NCBI GenBank assembly: GCA_022578965.1
Contig: MU400633.1
Span: 1-64,000, forward strand
Origin: Xylaria sp. FL1777
Taxonomy: Eukaryota; Ascomycota; Sordariomycetes; Xylariales; Xylariaceae
Length of the DNA stretch: 64,000 bases
Direction of reading: 5' to 3'
Shown: piece by piece, positions 48,142 to 61,915 of the stretch
Layout: each line of letters begins with the position of its first letter
How positions within the stretch are numbered: the stretch's first letter is position 1
Notes under the pieces: model-generated
What the model was told of the DNA's origin: nothing
Seen by the model: only the letters and a program-made list of their open reading frames with translations
Database searches by the model: none
Position numbers and translations under genes: made by a program

Positions 48142-49471
48142 ATGGCCCGCAGACCCCCCGCTTCTGGCAGTGGTGTTCTGCCTCAGCAGACTCGCCAAAA
48201 CGAATACTTCGTGCCTCGAGACGGCATAGACCGCGAGGTCATCACCGCCGACATCTGCCGTTATCTCGGGAACGATGCGCTTGTACGGCCCGGCAATTAC
48301 GAGGCACGTTATGATACTGTTCACAAGAATATTTCTTCTATCCACTTGTTCTGACTTCTTTTCTCTCTAGAATCCTGAGAATGGCCAGGTCATTCAGGGG
48401 TACTTCATCAACGCATACCGCAATCTGACCTCAGTGAGTCGCCATCCTGCAGTAGCATCACTCCCCGAGCATGCACTGACACGACTGTTCTGCAGGCAAT
48501 GATCCAAGATTTGAAAGCGGATTCCGCACGGTGGGATCAAGAAAGGCGGCAACAGTCGGCGAATCGGAGTAACGCCGGCGGAGGTACTATTGCCTCGAAC
48601 GGCCTGTTTATCAGATCCTCTAACACACCTCCAGTCCAGTATCGCAACTCGGATATACACCAGTTGCGACAACATTACGGCCCAACGGAAACCTCCTATC
48701 CTGGAAATGCTGGTAACGACCCGTTTGATAATGGCCCAAGGTATCCAGGAAGCGGTGCCTCCGGTTATACCGGGGCCGCTAGCTCATATTCCCAATATGC
48801 AGCATCACCGGGTGGGTATCCTCAACAGGGCTATACTGCCAATACGGCTCAGTTTGCGCCACCTCCAGGTAATGTGGCTTCCTACGGGACAGGACACTCG
48901 GTTGCAACCCCAGGATATGGCCAGACCGCCCAAGACCCCCCGTACAATATTGTGGGTGCAAATCTCCGTGCAGGCACTCAGACTCAGGCAGATCCATATG
49001 GCAATGATCCCTACGTAGGCTCAAGAGGAGATCCAAGAGTTGACCCCAGAGATCAAAGAATACCTGTGACTAGTACTATGGCACCCGCTAGAGCTACTTA
49101 TGCAACAGCAGGGCCTTCAGCTAATCAAGCATTTGCCTCCGGACAAAACGCCAACTACTATCCACAAAGTGCGACGTCAACAAGTGCATCATACTCCCCA
49201 GCAGTGCAGCCTGGGGATCCATTCTACGGACGTGGTGCGTACACCAGAGGCTTCTAACTAAACAGCTCGTTCTGATTATTTAGCATCTCCAGCAGGCACG
49301 TCCTCGTACAGTGCCACTACAGATCAACAGTATGAGAGCACCCCCGCCCATAAACGTACAGGATCATCACAAAATACTCAACTGCCAAGTAGTGGATCAT
49401 CGCGACACCGCGAACGGGAGAGTGTTGAACGTCATGTCGTTGAACGCCGAGCTCATCGCCCTACCCGGTAA
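48142..49471 (+). CDS. rfeG: RfeG-like putative transcription factor
   Basis: Four exons, 48142-48303, 48371-48433, 48496-49234 and 49284-49471, give 383 aa. The N-terminal ~115 residues are the conserved part: QNEYFVPRDGIDREVITADI, CRYLGNDALVRPGNYENPEN, VIQGYFINAYRNLTS and AMIQDLKADSARWDQERR. This matches the fungal protein annotated RfeG, named as a transcription factor in Aspergillus; its targets are poorly known. The rest is a Gly/Tyr/Pro/Gln/Ser-rich disordered tail (repeated GY, YPQQGY, PQSATS), ending in a charged segment with HRERESVERHVVERRAHRPTR. Intron 1 appears to begin GAG|GCACGT, i.e. a GC-AG intron: no GT donor keeps the conserved ALVRPGNYENP. Introns are 67, 62 and 49 bp. Confidence 0.82.
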
Positions 49472-52400
49472 TTCGATGCCTGAAATATAGCCTTGGAGTT
49501 CCGGATACGGACCTTTGCCTGCCTTGTGAAATTATCTATTTGTTTCATTCCCAAGGAGAGGACCCAATAGCCAATCATGGTCGCTACCGGAGTTATCTGT
49601 TATCCAAAGGATAGACCTGGATTTGAGTAAAAAGCTCACTCAATCTTTCAGAGTTGCGAGTTGCAACCTTTTTTGAACAATGCCATTGGGCATCCTGATA
49701 CTGGGACAACCACCTTTCACCAATTGGGCCACCTGGTTTACGATTTATCGCACATGAATTTTCTTTTCTCCACATTGGATACGGCGCACTATCTGGAATG
49801 GACCTGCAACAACATGTGCATCTGACTGACCGTTGACCTTGTCTATCCTATTCTTATGGTGGCTCTCATGCGAAGGGTGGGGTTCTGGTACCAGGTTGCC
49901 GGCCTTTTCAGGGAAAAGAATATCTGTCATGGTTAGTTGTGTGGATCATGCCGCGTTTCCTCTGCTGTCCGGATCCAGCCCAAGGCTGGAGGTTCTCTTT
50001 TTACGTACCTAGGATATTTCTGGATCCATTACCGGTCACGGATGAGCATTCGGTGGGATATTTGGGATGATGTTACGCTAATAGACAGGGCATGCGGTCT
50101 GGACAGCGAGGTGAGCACTGGACGATGGCTTGTATATATATGCCAACCTCTGAAGGAGTTTCCCATCTCACACATACTTTCCCTTGGCACTTGATCCGTG
50201 GATGTCGAGACCTTTTTCTTTACCCATCAGCTCACTGACACACAGGTCACGTTGGAAATCGAGGCCGACACATACTGCCCTGTGGATTTTGTTCCCGGAC
50301 CTCCAGAGTAATTCCATGGAAACTACCCCAGGATCACAGCCATATTAAGAGGACTCCTACAACCCCTTCTGGATCACCGTGGACATTTTGACGCCTACCT
50401 TTTAAAAGCTTAACCAGGCTTGGAAATTTCCGTGCAAATTAGCTGGGCACAGCTAGTTCACAGGCCTAAACGGACACAGGATGAGATTTGAGCCTTCCTA
50501 TACCACCTTGTTTGAATATTTTTGTTGTCACCAGCCTGCTTTTACTTTTCACCATTTCAGTTTATTATTTATATCTTTTCCCATGGCGACGTGGAGCAGA
50601 TTGTCTTGGGAGGCTACAGCGTATTGCTCACCAAAACTATTGGGTCTAGAGATGAGACGTGTTCCCTCAACTTCAGTGCGGATGTCTTGTGTATTTGGGG
50701 CTTGCTTAACAGACAATCCCGTCATTCCAAGGACTCTGCTAAACAGAAACCTTCCATTTCCAAGGAGATTATTGTAGTGTCGATTCATTACGTGGTACCA
50801 GTACTGGAAACCCGGCAATCTACATCCAGATGCCTTGGTCATAGCTGGATCTAATCGGCTTCAGTCGAATTTGCTCTATTGACTGCGAGTTTCCGGAGCC
50901 TCCAGTCGACCGTTTCAGGCTTCACTTTGCCGCAGGAACACTAAGCCCTGGATTTTCCTACACCCAGGAAGGTTATGCATTGATTCATGTTTGTGCATTT
51001 CGTATTGTCCTCAATCTATCTGTCTTTTTTTCATACGCATCTCGATGTTTTTGTTACCCTTTACCCCGGCCCGGATCTCCTTCCACTGGTTACTGGAACA
51101 ATGTACCTAGCGGATACTAACCACAAAATTATAGGTCACGCGGCTTGTTTTGGGACTGTGGAGGGGTCATGGGCAAGAGGCTTCATTCTTGGCAACGAAC
51201 TCCTCCTTGGGGATGTACAGATATGGGACTGATGCCGGTTAATGCATGTAGGGAACAGCGGCGATGTTATGCTTGCATGGTTGCATGGGTAGTTCTGGCT
51301 GTTATGGGACTGCTATGATGATGGTTCATGATTGGATTGCCACTATGTTAATCGCGGCCTATGGGTGCCGTTTGGATTGTATTGTTAATTCATGGATTGC
51401 TTTGAAGACGTGGTGGAATAATGGAATGTCATTGCCACTCTCCGATGCTCTTTGATAAGTAAGCCATTTATACTTCCACGGGTACACTAGAGCGTACATC
51501 AGAGTCATACTGCTAGGCCAACATATTCACCCTCCATCTTGTTATTTGTAGTATAAAAAGCTAAATCTGGGGTCTTTTGTTAGCGGGATAATAGTGATAA
51601 CAGAGTCTATGATAGCACTATCTTTAATGAATTGGCAGATCATTAGTATCTTTAACAAACCAAGATTCATCTAACACTAACTGAGACTCCGCGTCCCGAC
51701 AGCGGTTTCATGGCAGACTCGTGTTGTAGAGTGGGGGTTGTCACTTGTAGCACGGCTTAAGATTCACGAAGCCCTTCAGCCATGATTCCTTTCGTTCCAG
51801 CGATAACAGCGAACATTTGCAAGATATGATGAGCGTTGACATGATTCGTTGACAGTACGAATGCCAGGTTCAGTCAAATCCTGCCAACAGTTGGCCCATG
51901 GCTGGCGAGCTGCAAATGTGGTCGTTGATGAAACCACGCGCAAGAACTCACTAGGGTGTGCGCGTTGCTGTCGCCGCTTACCCCGGAGTGAGTCCTGCAT
52001 AATTGACCTCACGCAGGCAACACCTAGGTAGGCAACTATATCAACTCTGCTCCTATAAAAGCATGTGCATGCCCTTGTCCTGGGCATGGCTGTAACCCTA
52101 AACATAGCAACGGTTGCAGGTTTGAGCAATAGCGAACATGTCTGGCTTCGGATCCCTGCATCCAGCTCCGGGAGAGACGATGGAATTGGAATGGCAGGGC
52201 ACCGTTCGCATTCCGCCTTTCGAGTGAAACCAGGAGCAGCACCCTTAGGCTTCGCCTGGCTGGCTATATATGGTGGCTTCGAATCATGTTAGACGCAGTG
52301 AAGAGGCATGGTTTCGTTCTCTAACAAGCCGCCCGACAACGCGTTTTAAGTCTTTTCACGTGAGAGCAACGTTGTTTCGACCGTAGATGGAATTATCGAG

Positions 52401-53597
52401 TTTAGAGCTTCATTTACTTTCTCGTTTGCCTTGAGGTGTGCGTGGTAAGCCTACAGACCCCGAAAAGGTGAAAGGGCTTGATATTTTACACATGATAGGA
52501 GGAACGAGGGCTCTCGAGGGGACCCAGTCCTAACTACATTCGGCGTACCGCTGCAATAGTAGACGCTCGGCATGCTTGTGGCTGCTCTATAGGTAGTGTA
52601 GGGTGGTGGGGGTTAAAGGCACCTAATAAGGTGGGTCGATCCTCCGTACTGTAGGCTGTAGTGTACTGAATGGGAAGCCGAAAAACAGAAGGGGATTGGA
52701 TTGCCTAAAAACCCAGTCTAGGGAGAGGTAAACACTGCAAAGTCGAAAATCCCCCTCCCCCTCCTTGGTTGCTCGAGCCAACTTGGCGAGGGGTGCTCCT
52801 TAACTACCTACCTCTACTCCTCTACTACTACATCCCACCCACAACCCACCATTGCCAGGTAGGTGCTTACCTGGGCTAGATGCTTTATTTGCACCCTGGT
52901 GCTTAAGGTATGGTAGCACCTAGCCAACTACCTACCTTTGTACCTAGCCCGCCAGTTGGCTATGCTCACCCACCGAACAAGCCCCTATTAGGCACCATCT
53001 AGGCAGTGTTAGGGAGATCCGCCTAGGTACCTAGCCAGGATGATACCTCAAGACAATCCACTAAAACTTGGACCAGGGCAGAAAAAGTGCTTGTGTGTGT
53101 TAGGTAGGTACCGTACCTTGACCTGTCTACCTAACAAGTACCTAGATAACAGGTCTGTATACCTGGGTGCCCCTCCATTCCTTCTCACAATGGTCCCATT
53201 CAGTGTCGCGTCACTCACCTAATTACCTATTATTTTCCATGGACGATTTTTTTCCCAAAGTGCATGTACTTTCCTGTCCAACACATATAGGCCGGGGTTA
53301 GGTACCTAGACTAACCTGCTGCATATTTGCACTACATTTTGTTAGCTGAACCCTCATCCTCGTGAATCCTCACGAGTACCGGTCTTATTATCCACTTTCA
53401 CATCCACAACACTCAACTCGGCCACCATTTTGCCAACCATCAACCGACAACATCAGCCTGTCCAGCCCTCCCCCCATTCGATGTTGTCGATGGGCTCAGC
53501 CTGACGCCAGTTGATCTAACAGTTTGTTTCTATCGCTCCACTGCCGATTTTATTCCTGTTGTTCTTATACTAGCCCCGTCTCTTTGGTCCGCCCACC
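49472..53597. other. 4.1 kb interval without supported genes
   Basis: Downstream of the RfeG-like gene and upstream of the importin gene. Several short frames (for example 50481-50854, 51264-51455) have no recognisable domain. From about 52799 to 53330 there is the densest CTACCTAGGTACC block of the window, forming the importin promoter or leader. It is followed by C/T-rich DNA up to the ATG. Confidence 0.5.
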
Positions 53598-56500
53598 ATG
53601 GATGTCAACATCGTCAGGAGTCGCGTCCTGGCAACCCTCTCCTCTGACGCCAACGTGCGCCGGGCTGCTGAACTCGAGCTCAAGCAGGTATGTCATGTCT
53701 GTTTGTCTCTAATTTGGTCGCCCCCCTGGTGCGATGCGCCACATGCGTTGGACAAACATCCTACCGCCGCCACCCCGCTACTCCATGCTCTGTTTACTGA
53801 TAATACATCACCAACCCCAGGCTGAGGGGCATGCAGGCTTCACCGATGTTCTCCTTGAAATCCTCAGTGCCGAGTCCGAAGACTCCGTTAGACTGTCGAG
53901 TACGCTGTCCTTCTCCCGAGTTCTGACGAATTTAGCTCGCCATCTAGTCTAACTGTCTCTGCAGCCGTCATCTACCTCAAAAATAGGACGAATCGAGGCT
54001 GGTCTAGGAGCGATCACTATCCCGACGAGCCTCTAATAGCTGAAGATGAAAAGCAGCGTTTTCGCGACCGTATACTCCCCATTCTTACTACCTCGCGTGG
54101 GCCGGTTCGACAACAGTTACTGCAGCTGATTCAGCGTATCCTACACTTCGACTTCCCCGGAAAATGGCCCAGCTTCGTGGATGTGACCCTTCAGCTTCTC
54201 CACGCCAACGATCCCTCATCAGTCCTCGCTGGCCTCCAGTGCTTGCTTGTTACTTGTCGCGCATATCGATTCAAAGGGAATCAAGACATCGGCAGGGGGG
54301 AATTTGACAAGATCGTCGAGGCCGGTTTTCCACGGCTCCAACAAGTCTGCAACGAATTGGTAAACCAAGAAAGTGACGAGGCTGGTGAGATGCTTCACAT
54401 CGCTCTCAAGGCTTACAAACATGCAACCTGGGTAAGTTTTCTCAAGTAGAGAGGCACGAGTCATGGCATGGCGGTGAGCGTTTCCGCCTCACTGACTGAC
54501 TGGCCGGCAGCTTGAACTTTCTAGTTTTCTAAGGCAGCACGATATGAATATTGGATGGTGTACCATTTTCCTACAAACTATCTCCAAAGCCATACCCGCC
54601 TCTGCTATGTCCGAGGATGTCGATGAGAGGGAGCGCCATCACTGGTGGAAAGCGAAGAAATGGGCATATTTCAATCTCAACAGACTTTGGATCAGGTCAG
54701 CCATGCAGTCCCAAGCGTCCTAGCTGTTTCTAGTCGTACAACTAACATCCGGTAGGCACGGCAATTCCCAAGGTCTGACCACAAAGAACGACGAGACAAC
54801 CAAATTCGCCAAGGATTTCGAGTCGACGATCGCACCCGAAATCTTGAAGCACTATTTATCAGAGATTGAGAAATGGGTTTCAAAGACAACCTGGTTAAGC
54901 AAGCCTTGCCTCTCGTATACGCTCGTCTTCCTCGACGAATGCTGTCGACCTAAGTCTACCTGGAGTTTAATGAAACCGCACTTGAACAATCTGATTACAC
55001 ATCTCGTCTTTCCAGTTCTGTGCCTCAGCGAAGAAGACGTCGAGAAATTCGAGGATGAGCCAGAGGAGTATTTGCATCGCAAGCTCAACTTCTATGAGGA
55101 AGTTTCCGCGCCAGACGTTGCCGCTACCAATTTCCTCGTCACCCTCACGAAAGTCCGAAGAAAACAAACTTTTGAGTTGCTTCAGTTCATCAACAGTGTT
55201 GTAAGCGAATACGAGCAAGCACCCGCTGACAACAAAAATCACATTGCAAAGGAAGGCGCCCTGAGAATGATCGGCACTTTAGCACCTGTCCTACTTGGCA
55301 AGAAGAGTCCTATTGCTGATCAGGTCGAATATTTCCTCGTACGATATGTCTTTCCCGATTTCAAGAGCCCACAAGGATACTTGCGTGCCCGGGCTTGCGA
55401 CACCATCGAGAAATTTGAGCAGCTTAATTTCAAGGAGCAGAACAATCTTCTCATCATCTATCGTCACATACTTGATTGTATGGCTGATACAGACCTTCCG
55501 GTCAGAGTTACGGCAGCATTGGCTCTGCAGCCCTTAATCAGGCATGATACCATTCGTATCAGCATGCAACAAAGCATTCCTACTATCATGCAGCAGTTGC
55601 TAAAGTTAGCTAACGAATGTGATATCGATGCCCTTGCTAACGTTATGGAAGACTTTGTTGAGGTATTCGCGACTGAATTAACTCCATTCGCTGTTGCCCT
55701 TAGTGAACAACTGCGAGACACGTATTTGAGGATTGTACGCGAACTTTTGGACAAGAACGAGAGCCGTAATGACGATGAAGGAGATTATGGGGACTACTTG
55801 GATGATAAGAGTATTACAGCTTTGGGTGTGCTTCAGACCATAGGGACCCTGATCCTCACTCTAGAGAGTACGCCAGATGTACTCCTACATATCGAAGCCG
55901 TCCTTATGCCCGTGATCCAGATCACTTTGCAAAACAAGCTCTACGGTAAGTCCACACTGTAGTCTGTGGACGTAACGCGTTGAAGATCTTATACTAATTG
56001 TTTTCACTTAGACCTGTACAACGAAGTGTTTGAGATCATTGACAGTTGTACCTTTGCCGCTAAGGGAATCTCGCCCACCATGTGGCAAGCATTCGAGCTT
56101 ATTCATGCGACTTTCAAGTCTGGTGCTGAGCTCTACTTAGAGGACATGCTACCCGCTCTCGACAACTTTGTTCAATATGGCGCGCCGCAACTGGTTCAAA
56201 AACCTGAATATGTAACGGCTTTATACTCAATGGTATCAGACATGTTCCAAGACCAGAAAGTGGGTGGTGTCGATAGGATTTGTGCGTGCAAGCTTGCCGA
56301 GGCTATGATGCTCAGCCTCCGTGGTAATATTGATCCGTCTGTCACCGGCTTTATCACGATGGCTATGACAGTGCTCAACAGCCACGAAGTGAAAGTCAAG
56401 TCTTACAAGATCCATCTCATGGAAATGGTTATCAACGCAATTTATTACAATCCGGTCCTGGCGTTAGCGGTTCTGGAGGCCAAAGGCTGGACAAACAAGT

Positions 56501-57242
56501 TCTTCAGCCTCTGGTTTGGCAACATGGAACATTTTAGCCGCGTTCACGACAAAAAACTCTGTATCGTGGCCATCGTATCTTTGCTCAGTATCAACCCTGA
56601 TCAGATTCCCGCTAGCGTCTCGACTGGGTGGCCGAGACTCCTTCAAGGAATCACCTCTCTCTTCAAGACTTTGCCCAACGCTATGAAGAACCGCGAGGAA
56701 GCCTTAAGAGATGACTTCACCTTCGATCCGAACAATTACGATGCTGAAGATGATGAAGAGTGGGGCGAAGAAGATACCAACTGGACTGCTGAAGGCCCTG
56801 AAGAGGAGCCGACCGACGGTCGCGACGAGAGCACTGCGTACCTCGATTTCCTCAACGAAGAAGCCCAAAAGTTTAGTCAGATTGAAAACCAGTATCACGA
56901 TGACTCAGACGAGGAATTAGGAGAGGATAGTGTGCTCCTTGAATCGCCCCTAGACAAGATTGAGCCCTACCAACTATTGCGTAGCGCACTCATGAGTAAG
57001 TTTGATTAAGTATGCAGTATATTGTGCTGTTGCTAACCTCACGATCCACAGAAATGCAACAAGAAAATCCTCAGTTTTATTCTGGCCTCACTTCACACCT
57101 TTCTCCTGATGAGCAAAGCGTCATACAAGGTGCTTTTAACCAGGCAGAAGCCAACGCTCAGGCAGCTGTGCAAATGGCTGCCGATGCTGCCCGGAATACT
57201 CAAATACAACAATCAGCTGCTTCTAACGGCGGTGTCAGTTAG
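53598..57242 (+). CDS. nmd5: Importin-beta family nuclear transport receptor (importin-7/8, Nmd5/Sxm1)
   Basis: Seven exons, 53598-53687, 53821-53899, 53965-54431, 54511-54695, 54756-55945, 56012-56995 and 57052-57242, give 1061 aa with every junction in frame. The N-terminal importin-beta domain has the expected start (RAAELELKQAEGHAGF, then TVIYLKNRTNRGW). HEAT-type helical repeats follow, with conserved KHYLSEIEKWVSK, FPVLCLSEEDVEKFEDEPEE and APDVAATNFLVTLTKVR. Near the C-terminus an acidic stretch (NYDAEDDEEWGEEDTNW) and the segment DSDEELGEDSVLLESPLDKI precede the last helices. Length and these motifs fit importin-7/8, called Nmd5 or Sxm1 in yeasts, which brings ribosomal proteins, TFIIS, MAP kinases and other cargo into the nucleus and is released by Ran-GTP. 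Which of the two yeast paralogues it matches cannot be decided by eye. Confidence 0.92.
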
Positions 57243-57960
57243 GGGGATACCTACCTGTTAAAGCGTATGCAGGCACGTGTCAACTCACCAACACAGCCAT
57301 GGCTTATACCCCTCGCACTATAAGCGGGCAAGACTTGAACAGGGTCAAATTTGTCAATACTCTGTTTGGGGTTCTATTCAATATTCATGGCGCGCAAAGA
57401 GTTGACATAAAACGAAAGCGAACAAACCGGGTTGTCACCATTTGGGTATTGCGACGTGTCTAGCTCGAAGACTTAGCGAATGAGACATGGTTTAATGTGT
57501 CTACATAGCATGGAGTAGCTTAGATAGGTAGGTAGGCATACCCTTCGTGGAGTTTGCGAGAGCATTACTTACGTTACCCAATCATCCCACATTCCGGCCT
57601 AGTCAGGGAAGCTAAGGTGGGAGAGATGCGAGTTTACAGGATGGTTAAATACGTAGGATATTGCAAGCGAAGTAAACATATGTGACGATGCAGGAGAAGA
57701 TAACAAGACTAGAGCGTGCAAACACCCTTCTAAAAAAAAGTCGAATAACCTACTACTTCAACAATGATTCCAATGTGAATTAATACGTCATTTGAACATA
57801 CCTATGAAGTTCAGATGAGTGTTGAGACAAAAAGAACTGTAGTGAAAACATGAGTGGAATAAAAACCCAGCACTCGTCCGTTACCTGTGTAGTTCTACAC
57901 ACTCATCTACACGCTCTATTGTCTATTGTCGTTACGTACATAGGTGACCTTCACGTTGTC
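57243..57960. other. Intergenic, between convergent genes
   Basis: 720 bp between the importin stop and the carboxylesterase stop, presumably both 3' UTRs. TAGGTAGGTAGG occurs near 57525. No gene is seen. Confidence 0.55.
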
Positions 57961-60006
57961 TCACGCTAATAACTCTCTACTAATGGCCTGGATAAAAGCA
58001 ATACCGCGCTCCCGGAAGTCGTCCTTTTCAACCTCTGGCTGCGCAGCATCCAAAACCATGTTCGCAGGCTTCGTCGTCGTCCATTCCGGCCAATGAGGCA
58101 GCCCAGTCTGGATCCCTCCCTCACCCGCATTCGGATCACGCCAATAGACGAAATTGAGGTACGACTTGCCGATGCTCACGCTCAGATCCTTGTGGCTCTG
58201 GAACTCCGGCAGCGGGCCGAGCGCGCCGCTGATGTTCTGGAAGCTGAAGGCTACGTTGACGAAGTGCTGCACACCAACGGCGGCGGCGGCGGCCGAGGTC
58301 GCGTCCCATGGTCTCGTCGCGAACCGGTATGAGTATACTGGTTGGTGCGCCGCTGCGTATGAGGCGCATAGTTTGCGGCGTCCTGCTATCATCACTATGT
58401 CGCCGTAGATGGCACACGAACGCCGCCACTATTTAGAACGCTGGAGTCAGTAAATTCCGTATATGTTAAGACTTATTCAGGGTTTCTAGAACTTGCAGGA
58501 ACAGCAGGAGCGGGACATTCCAGATTAGGAGATTCGTGACTCTACCACATCCCAGAAAGGAGATTAAAAGGCTCCATGAACTTACCTGAAGCCCGAATTC
58601 CGGGAAAATGGTGTCGTTTGCGATATCGTAGGGCGGCTCTTGGGATGGGTCATTTGGATATAGCTCTAGTAGCTTGCGAGCGGACGCGGGAGAGATCTGG
58701 TATGGGAGTCCGCCCAAACCTGAGAATCCCGGGTCGGATAATAGGCCGTTGTAGATGGATACCGAGTCGTTGAAACCCGTCGGGCCGAAACTGATTCCCT
58801 CGTCGCTGTTGGTGCCGAGTAAAAGGGGCACCTTGATAAATGAGCCAGTTTCTGCGAGGGCCGACGGATAGTCGGTGAGGAAGTCCCCGTCAACGAGCGG
58901 ATACCAATAACTACTACCGCGTGCCGCGAAGAGCTCTTCCGGGGCAACACCGCGAAGACACGCAAGCTGATCTGAGGCATTGTTACATCCCACCATTCGG
59001 GCCAAGCTATCAACTGGCGATGCATAGTAGGCCAAAGGCTGCAGCGCCACCCCTATCGCGCTGCCGGATTCAAGTATCGCCGCGTGGAACAGGCGGTCGT
59101 CGCGCCCGCCGAAGGAATGGAGATGCAGCGAAATCGACTGCGCGCCTGCCGACTCGCCCCAGACCGTGACGCTATCGGGATCGCCTCCGAACGCGGCGAT
59201 GTTCTCCTGGATCCAGGCCAGAGCCAGTCGTTGATCGAGCAAGCCGGCGTTGGCGCTGCCGCCCTCCGCGAGAACCTGCGGGGTCTGGAGGAACCCGAAT
59301 ATGCCGACCCGGTAGTTGATCGACACGGCCACGACGGGCTGTCGCGAGTCCTGAGACGCGCGGACGATGCCTGAGAGATTGTATTGGGGATCTGCACTCG
59401 ATCCCGCGAAGAGGCCGCCGCCGTAGATCCATACCAAGACCGGCAGTTTATCGGCCGCAGTCAGGTTGTGAGTGTGAGGCCGAACCACTAGGAACAGTTG
59501 CGTCAATAGATATCGGCGAATTGGTAGAATGGACGGGCTTACCGTTTAGCGTCAGACAGTCCTCTGAGAGGCTGAAGGTCGTGCTGTCCTGGTAGCAGCT
59601 GTAGCCGTATGAAGACGCATCCAGGGGTGTCGAGTACGTCTCGTTCAGGGGTTGCGGCCACTGCAACATCACATTGCTCGGAGTTAGTAATTCCTGCTTT
59701 GAGCCTGGATAATCTGCGAGAGTTCCGGGATCGCGGAGCAGATCTGGGCCGAGGGAATTCTCCGCTTGAAAAAGGAAATGCCCTTACTTTGAAACGCAGG
59801 GGACCGATGGGCGGTTGAGCATACGGTATGCCCAGGAACACATCTTGGTCCCAGGCTTCTGCGAGGTGGACCCCGTTTATCGTCCCGTTCTTGACGACTA
59901 CGCTTGGATTGTGAGTTTCATTGCCGGCTAGAGCTTTTGATGACAAAGAGGAAATAGTCAAGAATATGGACAAGGCACGATACGCAGAAACAAAGTGAGA
60001 CCTCAT
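57961..60006 (-). CDS. Secreted type-B carboxylesterase/lipase
   Basis: Four exons, 60006-59788, 59660-59543, 59487-58586 and 58428-57961, give 568 aa; introns are 127, 55 and 157 bp. A signal peptide (about 1-27, ALSIFLTISSLSSKALAG) leads into the type-B esterase start (VVVKNGTINGVHL, DVFLGIPYAQPPIGPLRF). The first Cys loop SCYQDSTTFSLSEDCLTLN, the oxyanion region VLVWIYGGGLFAGS and the nucleophile Ser225 in VTVWGESAGAQS follow. The acid is in LLGTNSDEGISFG and the catalytic His in GVQHFVNVAF. Several N-glycosylation sequons are present. It hydrolyses ester bonds outside the cell; substrates in this family range from lipids to aromatic esters and toxins, so the specificity is open. The longest intron (58585-58429) is the least certain junction, though it ends with a good TACTGAC...TAG signal. 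Confidence 0.88.
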
Positions 60007-61915
60007 TTTCGGGGTTTCTGTCGCCGTTCAAGGTACGGTCGAGGATAAACAAACGTGAAATGAGTTTCCAATTGTGAGCAGAAACACTGATAATCCTTCT
60101 TGTCTTTTATATATATTCATGTGCTTCCTTTACATCGTGCTCTTTCTAGTTATGGTATTTCGTTATGTGGGTTATCGTACCCGAAGAGAGTAAACATCGT
60201 TAGCGTAAGTCCTGATATTCGTAATTTCTAAGCATTAATAATTGTCTACACCATGTCGTGAAAGTAATTGCAGATTGCACTATACTCTACTGAGATGAGG
60301 TCATTACACCAGTTGGTTATACCAGGATTGTAGAAATAGGAATCGCCTCGGGCTTTGTCTCGGACTTCTCGGGTTTAGGTATATTGAGAACGGCTTAATA
60401 TGAAATGACCAACTACAACAGTACTCAGTAAAACAGCCTCTACATAATGAAGCTTAGAGGAGTTGCCGTTAAAAGTATGGTAAGTGGGAAGAGTTGAGAA
60501 ACTATGATTAATTGATGCTCATCGCTAGACAGATCCCATAGTAGCCTAGTCAGGATACATCACGTCCTTAGAAGCGGAAGGCTAGGGAAGACGACTGAGT
60601 AGACAGTCAACTTCGCCTCAGTGTTGGAAGTTCTGATTCTCGATTCTAACTCAGTGGTGGATTGGATCGAGAACAAGACGCTCTCTTGTCCTACTCTCTA
60701 CCCGGAACACTGTAAACTCGCAATATATTACAACATATACATATTCTAACAATAATTGCATTACCTGTCCTTTTAAAGAGTCGTCACTTACTTTCAAAGG
60801 TCTTGGCTTGTTGCGTATTAGCTTGCGCGTCTGTGGAAGCAAGTAAAATCATATCAGAGATTCATGTCACTGTTGAGCCTGTCATGATCCCTCTATTAAG
60901 TGTACTCTACATGTTCATAACACAATACCGAAGTATTTATAGTCCCCTGTATTAGCCTTATGCATCTCCCTTGAATAACCCAGGACGGCGGTTCAGTCTG
61001 GTCCTTTTAGAAGAGTCTGGTCGTACCGACCTCTGGCGCTATCCAGGGCAGTTGATCGATTCAGAAGGTCATTGGCGACCTTTTATGAAAATTCATCTTA
61101 TTTTATTCCGCTTTAGCTCATTTATTCATTCTCATAGCTCGGATGTCTTGTTTTTGCGTCTATGAGTGAGCGGTAAGATGGTCTTTTGGGGGGAGTAAGA
61201 GACACTTCAGTCCTGGGTCACACTTGGGTTCAATATATAGGCTAAGACTCGTCATTTTGAGCTTCGCAATTTTTATTACGCTATGATATAGTAAATATAG
61301 CATCTCTCTCCTACCATCCTATCTGCCCACGAACACTCTATCTTCTTAGTTTCATTTATATGTCATATATAGAATGGTTCACATGTTTGTTGAAATATCA
61401 GAAAGCTTCCCTTAATCCAGTTTGTCTATATCGCTGTCAATCTTATGCTATGTTCAGGGGGGATGGTCACGACATAAGAGTCCGTCGGGTATAGGTAAGA
61501 ATTTAAGAGAATGAAGTTAGGTTGTTAGCTAGAAGCGACTGTTACAGATAAGCACTAGAGTTTTCACTATTCAACTAGCCTCGTTAGTTACGTTTTGGAT
61601 AAAACGACGAAAAGGGCCTGCATGTTATTAGCAGAGATCACTAGTTAGAGACTCTCGCTAAGTGGCATAGATTCGTAATACGCCATAGCTTCCGTAAAGG
61701 AAAGCATAGGAGCAAACCTTAGGGAGACAGATTACGATACTCTTAAGGCTAATAAAGACAACATTCACGGTGAGAAGAAGCGCTAAGTAGTTAAACGTTG
61801 AGTTCAAGTGATCATTCGAAATCAGCTACCCTCACTTGACTTTATCATAATCGTACCAATTTCCCTTGTCTCGCCATCTTGTCTGCTGGCTTCCCGCCGC
61901 GAGCATAGACAATCC
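60007..61915. other. 1.9 kb interval without genes
   Basis: Upstream of the carboxylesterase and downstream of the small secreted protein gene. A TATATATATT motif near 60109-60118 lies ~105 bp upstream of the esterase start and could be its TATA box. No other feature was found. Confidence 0.5.

Noticed and set aside
42124..50396. Shared 17-mer ACCGTGGACATTTTGAC at about 42124 and 50380
   Set aside because: One exact 17-base match within 64 kb is not far from chance, and the flanking sequence does not match.
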